Below, piece after piece: positions 47,601-58,216 of a DNA stretch of 64,000 bases. The stretch's first letter is position 1, and every line of letters starts with the position of its first letter. The DNA is from Planococcus citri (taxonomy: Eukaryota > Arthropoda > Insecta > Hemiptera > Pseudococcidae). The stretch spans positions 41,726,001 through 41,790,000 of the forward strand of contig NC_088679.1 in NCBI RefSeq assembly GCF_950023065.1. Reading direction: 5' to 3'. Position numbers and translations under genes: made by a program. The notes beneath the pieces were generated by a model that worked only from the letters and a program-made list of their open reading frames with translations, did not search any database and was not told where the DNA came from.

Positions 47601-49525
47601 ATTTTAGTATGTCTCCAAGATTGGATATTGTCCTCAAACTAATCCTCTGATGGACGAATTAACAGGTAGAGAAATGTTGGCATTGATCGCATCGTTGAGA
47701 GGGATTTCAGGATACGACTCTGAAGTACTCATCGATCAGTGGATCTCTTTCCTTAGTATGTTTTAAACCATTTAAAGATTCTGAAAACTGGCAAATTCAC
47801 AAGTGTACTTACATACGGTAAAAGTACTTATTACCTAATCATTTTTATGTCAACTAGAAATGGAAAAATACCAACATAGGTTTTGCAGTACATATAGCAA
47901 TGGAAGTAAACGAAAATTATGCACAGCACTTGCATTACTTGGCAATCCTAAAGTAGTTTTTCTTGACGAGCCTACGACTGATTTGGATCCGGTGTCGACT
48001 CGCAGATTACACGATATTATTAAAAAATGCAAAAGTGCAGGTTTAATAGTGGTGTTGGCGTCGCCGAAGTAAGCGTTCTTATAAATCTTCGATGTGCTAA
48101 TATTGCTTAATTTGTGACTAAAGTGGTCTTTTATTTTTTTTTTACGTTGAAAATATGCAATTAAAAGTATAGGTACTATTAGTGTGGATTGTATCCCAAT
48201 GTATCTTAATTTTATAATTTTAGCATGGAAGAATGCGAAATTCTGTGTGATCGTTTGACTATTTTGGTTCGAGGCGTGATGCAGTGCATTGGAACTTTGA
48301 AAGATTTGAAGAAACAGTACGCTCAGGGATATTCTGTGACTTTAAAAATCCACTACGACGTCACTTCCGCGGATGAAACTTTTGCCTTGGAAGAGAATAT
48401 GACGAATGTATTTAATCCTCAATATTGCGAACTTATAGAAGAACAAAGGGTACGTAACAAATCAATTCAAGTGCCGTACTTTTGAAATCAATGGCTTCAG
48501 GAAGGGTAAAAAGACATTTGCGCACACTTTCCCTTTCGTTTGAAAAGGTATAGGACACTTGCGCACACCTGTCAAACGAGGGACATTTGCGCACTTGATG
48601 AATTTTCGTCAGTGGTTCCCAAACGAAGGAATACCTAACATTTTATTTAAGCGAGCATTAAAATAAAAATAAGTTCATATTCGTACTCAATGATCTCAAA
48701 AACATACCATTCGATATACCACTCGACTTTTTCACGATTTTTCAAAATTTTGGCTTCTTTTTTGAGGCACAGAGGGACATTGAGGGTTTGGACCCAAAAA
48801 ATAAGTTCATTCATATTCGTTCTCAGCGACCTCGAAAACATACCGTTCCATAGTATCACACAACTTTTCACAATAATTTTTCAAAATTTTCGTCCCGTTT
48901 TTGGGGCACAGAGCGGCTTTGAGGCGTTAGAACCAGAAAATAAGTGCATAATATTCGATATCTTGCACGTCCAAATTCGTTTATCAAATATATGATTCAG
49001 TTGTGTGTTACTTGAAAAATCAAGCACCCCCCTCCCCTCCACCAATCCCCGGGGAAGGTTGAAGACCAATCGATAGTAGTTTGATTAGTATAGGTAGTTC
49101 GGTGATTATTTTCGTCAACATTTCGGAAACCCTTGACATAAAATAAACATTGTGCGCAAATGTCCTGTTTTCCGAAAAAATCCATTAGTCATTTCTCATC
49201 CTATTGTTATAAAATTGTGCGCAAATGTCCTACATTTTTCTTCTTTAAACAATAGGTGTGCGCAAATGTCCTATAGCCTCAGGAAGACATGAATCGTGTA
49301 TAGGTATTTCAATAATCTACATATCTCGATCAATTCTAGGGTTTATTACGTTATCATATCAGTGATCCAGCTGTTCAATGGTCGGACTTATTCAGAAATT
49401 TAGAAGACATTAAGAATAACAATCCAATTGTAGAGGAATATATAGCCACCAATACAACGCTGGACGACATTTTCATCTCTTTTTCTCAGTCGGAGTACGA
49501 CCCAAACTCCTCAGATTATTATTAA
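38690..49525 (+). CDS. ABCA-subfamily full transporter, gene C (ABCA3-like, Walker B E-to-Q in NBD1)
   Basis: 26 exons: 38690-38999, 39082-39336, 39452-39549, 39648-39806, 40150-40390, 40514-40681, 40771-40952, 43242-43497, 43600-43754, 43852-44007, 44119-44190, 44322-44460, 44539-44785, 44882-44946, 45042-45151, 45237-45459, 45562-45779, 45976-46273, 46406-46528, 46609-46818, 46898-47149, 47258-47496, 47608-47755, 47858-48068, 48224-48449, 49340-49525. Sum 4947 nt, 1648 aa, fully open. NBD1: Walker A GHNGAGKTT (about 542); signature ISEGMKRKL instead of LSGG (641); Walker B LLLDQPTFGMD, so the catalytic Glu is Gln (666); H-loop His is Lys (697). NBD2: GVDGSGKTT (1355); YSNGSKRKL instead of YSGG (1454); FLDEPTTDLD keeps Glu (1479) but loses SG of the D-loop region; H-loop His is Pro (1511). 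Membrane segments and loops are conserved. It probably binds ATP but hydrolyses poorly; this is inference. Confidence 0.9.
40099..40134 (+). repeat. TACC microsatellite
   Basis: The longest of many TACC/TAGG tracts in introns of this window, here about six consecutive TACC-type units next to an intron acceptor of ABCA gene C. Shorter tracts lie at 14347-14372, 15030-15053, 34200-34215 and elsewhere. Confidence 0.7.
41236..41272 (-). repeat. Dispersed repeat end containing GCCGTAAATACG
   Basis: Third copy of the block found at 26341 and 30005, in reverse orientation. A second ATTTACGGC word lies at about 41118. The 120 bp between them is CpG-rich (CTCGCGCATGCGCGTACG), unlike the rest of the intron. 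Confidence 0.5.
41470..42818 (-). mobile_element. Foldback-type palindromic element, copy 2
   Basis: Same element as 32367-33729: termini AAGGGAACCTCTTGAGG and its inverse, same about 200-bp modules. Here one module is direct (about 41727-41910) and two are inverted (about 42060-42260 and 42380-42560), so the copy is reversed relative to copy 1. The flanks agree: the bases just outside the left end (ACTGAC) match the right flank of copy 1, and CTCAC is shared by the opposite pair. It lies in the gene C intron 40953-43241. Confidence 0.82.
48513..49274. mobile_element. MITE-like element with iterated inverted motif GGACATTTGCGCACA
   Basis: The motif GACATTTGCGCACA occurs at 48513, 48553 (one change) and 48582. 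Its complement TGTGCGCAAATGTCC occurs at 49151, 49215 and 49256. Three copies face three inverted copies across about 750 bp. The outermost flanks share an 11-bp near-direct repeat (GCTTCAGGAAG before, GCCTCAGGAAG after), possibly a target-site duplication. The element fills most of the last intron (48450-49339) of ABCA gene C and encodes nothing recognisable. Confidence 0.7.
48669..48935 (+). repeat. Tandem duplication, about 130 bp x 2
   Basis: Two diverged copies begin AATAAGTTCAT and run through TTTTTCAAAATTTT and GAGGCACAGAG to a GG(A/C)CCC or GAACC end; a third copy starts at about 48940 and breaks off. They lie inside the iterated-motif element. Confidence 0.6.
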
Positions 49526-50355
49526 GACCTCTTGTAATGTTATTGTTATCGTACGAAAGTATTTGTCAATGATTTCGTTATTTTATATTTTAATGATTTA
49601 ATGATTTTTCATCATTTTTAGCTGTCTGTGATAACTTCAAATGTCAACATTATTTTGTGTATTTGAGGAATATTTTTAAGTAAATGTACATTGAATCTTT
49701 TCAACAAGTGCTTTTAATCTCAATAAAAGTTTTTTGTGTGTGTTTTTAATATATTATACATGTTATTTACGATCATTCGAGTGAAATAAACAAAACTTTG
49801 AAAATAAAATTCAAGTACCTACTTACCAGTTGGGTATTTGATGATACCTATTTTATGTTTTTTTTTTGTTGTTTTTTAAAAATCAAATCATAAGTAGATA
49901 TTCCAGAATGAAAATTTCGTTCCGTCATTTAAAAAATATTATTCGTAGTTTGATGGATACATTTGGAATTACCTACATGAAACATGTTTAATATTAAACA
50001 AAAAAAAATGCAAACAATAACAATACAATACCGAAATTATTGGTTTAAAACAATTAGAAAACATGAATTTTTTACACAAATATTCTATAAGTATACTATA
50101 GGTACTACATCTGTATTAAGTATACATATACGTACATCCTCTACGTCGGCAGCCTGTTATATTACCTACCCAATATTGTAAACCTATTTCGTCAAAATAA
50201 TGTTACAATTTCCTATCTAATAGGCATTAGTTATACCCAGTTGATTCTTATAACAAAAAGTAACGACAAAGATGAGCAGGTAAGCTAGGTATAGATAAAT
50301 AAATCCAACGTAGATCTTATAACGGTACCTATCGTCACACAGTACATACAAATTA
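49526..50355. other. Convergent 3' region between ABCA gene C and the first LRR gene
   Basis: AATAAA at about 49722 fits a polyadenylation signal for gene C. The rest is AT-rich and should contain the 3' UTR of the minus-strand LRR gene. No gene is seen. Confidence 0.5.
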
Positions 50356-51601
50356 TTATTCATCGTAATAGTCATCATCGTGATCGTCGTCGTCATCATC
50401 GTAATCTGAATTATCTGAAATAATAATTCAAAATAAGCAAACGCAAATCAACTAATTGAATAAAAATAGTAGGTACCTATTTATTATAAAATATTATAAA
50501 TTTTCTTACATCCTCCACTCGCAAGTTTTCCCACTTTTTTAATGAATATATAAATGCTCAACAACAGCACTATAATTAACGCTCCAATCATGACGTAAAT
50601 AATTATCATAGGAGAAGTAGGGTCTTTTCCAATTCTAGCCAAACATTCTCGTCTTGATCTTAGCTCAGGCTCAGAAAATTCAAGTGCACAGTCGCCAATA
50701 AGTCCTCCTAGAAACATAAAAGAGTATCTAGATAAGAATGAAGAATTAATTCAAACTTGAAAAATGAAAATGAAAAAAAAATCAAAATTAACATCTCACA
50801 TACCTTCCGGTAAGGTGCAATTCAAAGGAGGCGCTTTAATATGGTGCGTTCCTAACCAACTTTCCAATTTTTTACAATCACAATAATTCCTTTCGTGATG
50901 CAAAAATTGATTATTCTCGAATTTTATCCGCATTTCATGAAGCTGACAAAAAGGTGCAATATCCATAACACGTATTGTTTCGAGTGGATTATTTTCCAAT
51001 TCTATGGTTGTTAATGGAGCTTGAGCGTTGAATAGCGGAAAATCATGCAATTGGTTATCATTAGCTTCTAATTTTTCCAGGTGTTTTAAATTTCGTATTC
51101 TGAGCTGTTTGATGTTATTATTATTCACTATCAGTACTTTAAGATTCGGTGGCCAATCTTGAACGACTTCTTCGTTGAACAACGAATTGCTAACGTCGAG
51201 GAATTCCAATTTCTCGAGGCGACGAAATGCGTCATTTTTCACCACCGAGTTTTCTTTATCGTCGTATTTTTGCATTTTAGTTAACGTTAACCTCACCAAA
51301 TTCGTGTATTTCTCGAATGCTTTGTCATCCAAGTTTTTTAGTTTATTATAGGATAAGTCCAAAGACTGTTTTAAAGGCAGAATTATTAAAACAACATTGA
51401 AACTTTTAGAAATAAATATGTAGGTATATTTTTGCTTTAGCATTCTTACTTGGAGCTCTGTATTTAAACTTTGAGGCACATCTACGATACTTCTATTAGC
51501 GCAGTTTGCGTGAAGATAACTTTCAAGTTGATCTATTTCGCACGGTGTTTTTTGTAAAACATTCGCGTTCCATTTTAATATCACATATACGGTGGAAGCA
51601 T
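50356..51601 (-). CDS. LRR type I membrane protein 1 (first exon not located)
   Basis: Four exons on the minus strand: 51450-51601, 50804-51365, 50510-50707 and 50356-50414. The 152-nt exon begins with two bases of a split codon, so a short upstream signal-peptide exon is missing from the model; weak candidates exist near 51790 and 51920. The ectodomain has an N-terminal cysteine region (TPCEID, HANCANR), LRRs (LDLSYNKLKNL, LEFLDVSNSLF, LKVLIVNNNNI, LEKLEANDNQL, LTTIELENNPL) and a C-terminal cap (YCDCKKLESWLGTHHIK, NCTLPEG). A membrane segment (MIIIYVMIGALIIVLLLSIY) and a tail made almost only of Asp, with His and Tyr, follow. It is probably a cell-surface recognition or adhesion protein. I cannot name the family. 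Confidence 0.82.
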
Positions 51602-52356
51602 CTGCACACAAAATTTGACGAGAAAACTTAAGAAAAATTCTACTCAAGAATTTATTTATAACAATCAAATTCAATCGCTTTGAATAGGTATTGTGTTTGA
51701 TCACAATATCAGATTAACTAAATTAAGTGGTAGAGTAATTTAATCAAATGGAAACTAGTGCATAAAAATATTACTTTGAGTATTATTCATTGTTGTTGCA
51801 TTACTTCACTTTATATTTTTTTTAAATTATTCTACGTGCATCCATTCTAAATAATTTCAAATCGGAAATTGATAGGTACATAAATAATTATATTGTGATA
51901 ATATTTTGATAACTTATGTTTGCAGCCATTAATATTTCCATCCAAACAAAAGTGGATACCTATATACGTACGTGTTGCGGCTGCAAATCTTTGATTTTTT
52001 TTTCTCATTCAAGATACACCGAGTCAATATTATTCAATTTCTGGCTAACTAGAAAGAAGGAAACTAAATCCATCAACAACCACAGCGAACGCCTTCAATT
52101 TATAGGATCCGCAAACTGATTTACATTTATGTATTTTTACTTGCTGCTTAAATCGCGATAGGTATATACCTACCTATGGTAGGTAGATGAAAAGTTCGCA
52201 AACAATGTAAAATAATTTTTTAACCCATTTTATATTGAAAACAAACGAGTTTCAAGCAAAAATCAAACAGCTTCTTCATAACATCAAATAATAAAGCGTT
52301 TAATTGAATAAATAAAATCGATAAAAATAATCCATTCAAACTCAGCATCGAGGCCA

Positions 52357-52883
52357 GGGCCCCTATTCTTAAAATTCTTTATCCCCGTTATTCGTGCAAT
52401 TTGTGTTATTTTTTTTGTATAGGGGTATTCTTGAAATTCTTTATGGTGGGTTATCTGTCGCTATCTGTGCAATAAATAGCGCGGATAGCGAGATCAAAAA
52501 GGTGTCGTTATGAACGTTATGAGTGTTATTTCTTGTAAAGACAGTTGGCTAAGAGAAAATTTCAGTGCAGAAAGTGGAGTTGTCCAATGAAAATGTGATA
52601 AGCTAAGGAGATCTTGAATTTTAGAAATTTCAGCTCAGCTTAAAATCAATTTTTTACTCCAGTTTTGAAGTTTTGGGTCTGATTAAAGTGAAAAATGTTG
52701 TAAGGATTTATAGAGGTGAAAAGAAATGCTTTTATAAACTATTTTTAGCACGCAAAATTTTCGTTAAAATTTTTTTTCAAGAATACCAATTTTAGATAAC
52801 ATAGATTACACTAATAACGACAATTTTGGGATAACTCAAATTGCACAAATAACAGGGATAAAGAATTTCAAGAATAGGCGCCC
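52357..52883. mobile_element. MITE-like element with terminal inverted repeats of about 50 bp
   Basis: The left end GGGCCCCTATTCTTAAAATT and the inverse of the right end GGGCGCCTATTCTTGAAATT match, and the match continues through TCTTTATCCC and GTGCAATTTG. A second, weaker nested pair (TATTCTTGAAATTC near 52424 and GAATACC near 52782) lies inside. It sits just downstream of the LRR2 stop codon, likely in or near its 3' UTR. No coding sequence is present. Confidence 0.7.
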
Positions 52884-52940
52884 AGAATTATTATTTGCAA
52901 CGAAGACGGATATTCAAGGCTGATTGCGAGATGAATTCCA

Positions 52941-55146
52941 CTATGAGCCCTCGTTTTGCGCATCATCTTCATTATTTTCCTCTTCGCCGACTGGTGTTTC
53001 TTTCGAACTGGTAGTGGAAGCAGATTTGGCTGTAGTAAAAATTTGAATGTCGTCAAGTGCGGGTACTTATTAATAACTACCTACATTATAATTATGGAAT
53101 GAATTTTCATATTGATATGATATCACGCCAAGTATTAACTTTTGCAATTTAAAATCATTAGGTACTTAACTACTTACGTGTTTTCGGATGATGCAATTTA
53201 TGCTGCTTATCTCTGAATTTTTTTGCATACAGGTAGCTTGGTATGAGTAAAGATAATGTGATTATCAAAACCAATGGTAATATTTTATACCAGTTAGCGG
53301 ATGTATTCTCTGATAAACCTTTCCCTAAACAATTTCTTCGATTCTGTAGTTCTGTTGGTGTGAAAGCGAGATCACATGTTTCTGAAAAATGTTATGAAAC
53401 CTGATTATGCTTCCATATTTGAAAGAAATATCAAAACTAGACTACAACTAGTATGAATTATCTTACGAGCAGTTCCGCAGGATAATGCAGTGCCTGGTTT
53501 TATGCGGTACTGTATCATCCATGACTTTACTTTTCTACATTCGCAGTATGAGAAGTTGTTCGGATTCGGAGTGACGGTCAAACGTTCAAGATAACAATGT
53601 ATTGAAAGTTTACTCAAAGAAAAATCTTCCAGTAGACTGTCTTTTAAATCTATCACGGTCAGTCGAGCAAGTTCGTGAAAATCTGGAAATTTTACCACTC
53701 TATTTCCACTTGCGTATAATTTTTCTAACCTTTTGAGATTTTCAACACGAAGATTATAGTATAAAGGATTATTACTGCAGTTAAGTATTCGCACATTGGG
53801 AGGCCATGTGAAATCTAGTGCGGAATCGTCAACAGTTATGTTGCTGAGGTCAAGGTATTCCAAGGAATATAAATTTTTAAATATTTGTTGGTTTTTAGAA
53901 AAAGGGCTCGTTTTTCTCATGTTCTTCATTATCAAAGTTTTCAATTTGGTGTATTTATCAAATACATGTAATGTCGCAAGGTTGATCATCATGTTTCCGG
54001 ATAGATTAATTTCCTGCCAAAATTGAAAAAAAAATATATACATATATATTAGGTACTTACGCAAAATAAAGTGTTGGAAACAGAATTATAAACTAGCTTA
54101 TTTCGAAGGATAAGTGGATATAAAGATACCTATCTTATTTATTTAGATGCCTAATCTAATAAATTTTATGAGAAAAAATATCTATGTTTTTCAGAAAACT
54201 GATCATTTGAACCAGGCAGAAAAAATGTTATGAGAGTTCATTTTGCTCAGTTTCATGTGCCTACGCGAGTTCCTTCAAGTCCATTATTTATTTTCCATTT
54301 TATTCATTTGTTTCATTCAATTTCCAATCCTCAACAGCATGCGAGTGTTAAAACCTGATTTTCATAAAGTAAGACAATTTTTGACTCATTGGTAGGTACT
54401 TGTATAGTTTTTTAAGGTAATTACAGTATAAGTATACAGTTCTTTCACTCAGCGTTTCATTTTAAACACACAAGCGGAAAACAATCACTCTCAGCACGTG
54501 ATTATACTGCCAAACACAAAAGCAGAAAATATATAAAACCGAGTGATTTTTTTCAACAAACTCCATGTTCCCCATAGATTTTTCACTTTGAACTTTGATT
54601 ACGAATATTCCCAACTAATCAGAAAATAGGTTCAAGTCGAAATTAAACAATCAGGAAAAAAACAACTTCAAAATTAGGCTAAGCACCTACTGTCACATCG
54701 GGATGCAAATCTTGCGGTACATGAATCCACAACCCTTTGTAAGAGCAATCCTCAATGATGCCGTCTTTAGTGGTAGAACGAGTGCAATTATAAGCATTCA
54801 CCAACTTGAAGTGATTCACGATAATAGCCATTAATATACATTCTGAAATCATACTGTTACAATTAGTGTTCCTATCGATTATAATCGACGTTTCTTGATT
54901 TCATGGTAAAAATTGAGTTCAACGAACTCTTCATGATTCTTTAAAAATTATCCAGTTATTATACTGTATAACCGTATAGATATCGCAAAAATATAGGTAT
55001 TACTTAAAAACGCACGAAGAAATTAGTAATTATGGTATTCTTTTTGATACACACGAATAGATACAGTAGGTACAAATGTCTAGTAAAAGAGTGTAGTAAG
55101 AAAATGTGATGTTACCTACAAATACAGTTATCGTTGATGCATTCAT
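52941..55146 (-). CDS. LRR type I membrane protein 2
   Basis: Five exons on the minus strand: 55116-55146, 54691-54842, 53467-54013, 53178-53381 and 52941-53029. Total 1023 nt, 340 aa. The first coding exon is only 31 nt and gives MNASTITVFV, which joins CILMAIIVN to make a signal peptide. A cysteine region (YNCTRS, EDCSYKG) precedes five or so degenerate LRRs (LKTLIMKNM, LEYLDLSNI, VRILNCSNNPL, LEKLYASGNRV, LTVIDLKDSLL). The cap reads YCECRKVKSWMIQYRIK. The membrane segment is ILPLVLIITLSLLIPSYLY, followed by a basic stretch and an acidic tail (GEEENNEDDAQNEGS). The second exon is 152 nt, exactly as in LRR1. It is a paralog of LRR1 and LRR3; ligand unknown. Confidence 0.84.
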
Positions 55147-55488
55147 GTTAGAAGTACCTATCACCAAAAATGATGAGTCGAAATGCAACACATTTCACCG
55201 AATTAAATCATAATTCTTTTGATCTTGGATAAATACAAATTTCAAGATATCATTCTTATCTTTTCTTGTGATAGGTAATTACGATAATTTTTCCATGGTA
55301 CCTTTCGGAACCAAATGTTTTTCTTGGGGAAAAATCATAGAACGTGCTTTATTTTTTATTATTATTTCCTGGCTGAAAAAATAGTTCTCTCAAGTCTTGA
55401 TACGCTAATTTTTTTGTGTACACGCAGATAGAAAATAGAAAAGTTTCAATTTAAACAAGGTGTATTTCATAATGTTTGTTTTCAAAAT
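55147..55488. promoter_or_regulatory. Divergent promoter region between LRR2 and LRR3
   Basis: Only 342 bp separate the start codons of two paralogs pointing away from each other, so promoters and 5' UTRs must lie here unless further leader exons exist. No named motif is recognised. Confidence 0.4.
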
Positions 55489-57139
55489 ATGAATTCATTA
55501 ATTAATCACATCATAACTGTAGGTAAGTACACCTATAAGTAACTACCTATACAAATATCCCCGAGTGATTTATCTATTGAAGTGATGGTACATAGGTAAA
55601 TTCATTATTGCTTCTAATTACCTAAGAACTTACTTAATTAGAATTGACTTTTGAAAATTGTATTTGCTATTATTTACATTCCAAGGTATCGCCTTCTTAT
55701 TTTTGAAGCAGACTGCTGGGCATCCGTGCAAAAAGGCTAAACAAGAGAAAACTGAACTGGAAGGAGTTGATTGTTCTGGTGGGATTTTAACGGACGGGTC
55801 AATTCCTCAAGATCTCGGTTCAATCGCTGTAAATATGCCTACCTATTTTTTTTTCTATTTTAATTTATCGGCTAATTATTCCGAAATGATTGAAAGAATA
55901 AAAGTCAAGTGAACTTCTATTCGTATATGGTTTTTTTTACAGTTCTTGGATGTTTCCAACAATGTGCTAAAAGAACTCGCTGAAAATTCATTTTCAAAAT
56001 ACGCTTCTTTACAAAGTTTGAACATGCAAAATGTAAAGAGTACAGATTCAGGCAACTTGAAGGTACACGAGAAAGCATTTACCCCGTTAACAAAGCTGGC
56101 ATTTTTAGATATGACAAACACAAAAGTTGCCTCACCTAATGAGAAGATACAATGGCCAGTCTCTTTACAAAAGTTGTCGATTGGATATTGTAATTTTGAA
56201 AGCATCGACTTGAGTAAATCCGTATACTTGAAGGAGTTCAATGCAACATTCAATAATTTGCAAACGTTTCCAAATTTTGATCGCCTTACCCCTTTAACTT
56301 CCATAGATGTGCTGAATAATCCGATCCGTAGCTTATCTCCAGATCACGTAGCACCTTTCTGTAATTTAAAATACTTCGGTGTATCTTATACGGAAAACTC
56401 ATCAAGCGGTGGAAATGAAGTGCAATATTGCAATTGCAGTAATTTGGCATTTTGGTTAGATACGTATAATATACTTCCTGGCTCTATCTATATAAATTGT
56501 TCCTATGAGAAAGGTACTGTACCTACCTAGTCACTTTCTGTTTCAATTCTTACCTTACTTATTGTATTGCAGATATGTAGAGGATATGAGTGTGGAGATT
56601 TCTGTTATAATTTGTAATAATGTTGAATGTTCCAAGTCGAAACCCTCCTTCATATCTTATCTGCATACGCTACCTTAATATTTTAGTTTTTTTGTGGTCA
56701 TTCGTAAAAAAAAAAAAATAGGTACCTATAAATGTATTTTTAAAAATTGACCAAGTATTTTCTTGTCTTACAGAACATTCTCCCAATTGTTCCAAATATT
56801 TAGAAAATGCCTACCTGGAAAGACGGCTTTGTTTTCGAAGAAATGATTTGGATATAACACTTGGTTATCGTGTATTGGGCATTGCTGTTTTTATTATTTG
56901 TATACTTCTCCTAGTCGCGGCTGCCAAGGCAAAGCCCGTTACTATAGCCAAAGTTGCAGGTGAGGATAAGATAAATCGTTGATACAATGATACCTACCGA
57001 TCCACATAATTTGATATTGCAGTTTTTCATTTATTGCCCATCACGTATTGTTATGTTCTCAGATACGCATCCCTTTGAACACGTTGAGCCTTCAACATCC
57101 ACACCTGCATCGAGAGATTCAGATTCTGAACACGATTAA
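55489..57139 (+). CDS. LRR type I membrane protein 3
   Basis: Five exons: 55489-55522, 55686-55828, 55943-56513, 56774-56959 and 57063-57139. Total 1011 nt, 336 aa. The 34-nt first exon encodes MNSLINHIITV and splices to IAFLFLKQTAGHPC, a clean signal peptide. Cysteine region HPCKKA, VDCSGG; LRRs LDVSNNVLKEL, LAFLDMTNTKV, LQKLSIGYCNF, LKEFNATFNNL, LTSIDVLNNPI; cap YCNCSNLAFWLDTYNI with NCSYEKG. The membrane segment is VLGIAVFIICILLLVAAA, then a short tail rich in Ser, Thr, Glu and Asp. Exon layout and motif order match LRR1 and LRR2, so the three arose by local duplication with one inversion. Function unknown beyond likely extracellular protein binding. Confidence 0.86.
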
Positions 57140-58216
57140 AACTTGTCGATGATCAATAAATTGATTTCTCACGATGTGAAAAGGAAACGTAATCTGAAAA
57201 CTATTCTCATCATAAGACAATTTAAGAACCTTAATCGCTAATCCGGAAGGAAGTTGAAAAGTTACCAGTACAGACGTGGATATTATTGTAATCTCATTCT
57301 TTTATAATAGGCATATAATATGAAATAATATAAATTTTATTTTCTGCTTTGTAGAGTATGCATATAATTTAGAATTTACCTACATTTAGACATTACAATT
57401 ATCACGTAAACGAATTTTTAATTAGGCTACCGAAAATTATTATTATTATACAGGTACCTATACTCGAAGATATTGTATACTCTTTTGGAAATTCAGAATG
57501 AAAATTGAAAATGAGTAAAAAGTAAAACATTGAAACGGATGAGTTTTAAAAAATTGAAATCGGAAGATTGATTTTTTCATTTTCACTAAGTGTTGTTGTC
57601 GTTGGAAAGAAAGAGTCTAGGACAGGACGTCATGGTATTTTCCTGTACAATACAATGCTGCATGGAGAAGGAGAACATTGATTTTTTTACTTGAAAAATC
57701 TATGATGGAGAAGGACAGAAGGAGATCAAAAATTAAAAATTGAAAAAATTGAGCTATCACAAAATTAAAAATTTACAACTTTGGCCGATGAAAGCGATTC
57801 TTACGGACAAAACGTCAAATATGTTTTGGTTGTGTTTCTGTTTGTGTGTGTGTTGTGGGGGGGGGGAGGTTGTGGGGGTTGAAGTTGAATGAAAGCCGAA
57901 TCTTTCTCAACTTTTCACTTTCAGTAAAGAAATTTTGATAAGGACGTCTCCAAAGTTTGGATATCATAGGTAGACATCTAGCATGTGATAAAAGTCGTAA
58001 TTTTGTGTTATAGTTTTTTTTTTTTTGAAAATTTTGGCTGATAGGTATAGGTACATTCTCTGATGTATTTGTATTGTAAAAATAAAAAATTTAAACAAAT
58101 GTTTAAAAAGTTGAAAAAGTTTCCTATGTTGTTCTGACTCTGACTTGTTCATTCTTCATTGTGTATAATCGGTTGAGTATTCAAGTTTGCAGAAAATTAG
58201 AACTTCGGCATCTGAA
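57140..58216. other. Spacer between LRR3 and Hakai
   Basis: Contains the LRR3 3' UTR, a GT/G-rich tract at about 57837-57880 and AT-rich sequence. The minus-strand open frame at 57964-58152 is low complexity. The Hakai promoter should be near its right edge. Confidence 0.5.

Noticed and set aside
48690..49185. Open frames on both strands in the last intron of ABCA gene C
   Set aside because: They fall in the iterated-motif element and its 130-bp tandem duplication; no coding signature.
55876..56304. 142-codon minus-strand open frame across the LRR3 main exon
   Set aside because: It is the antisense shadow of the LRR exon, which has motif and splice support on the plus strand.
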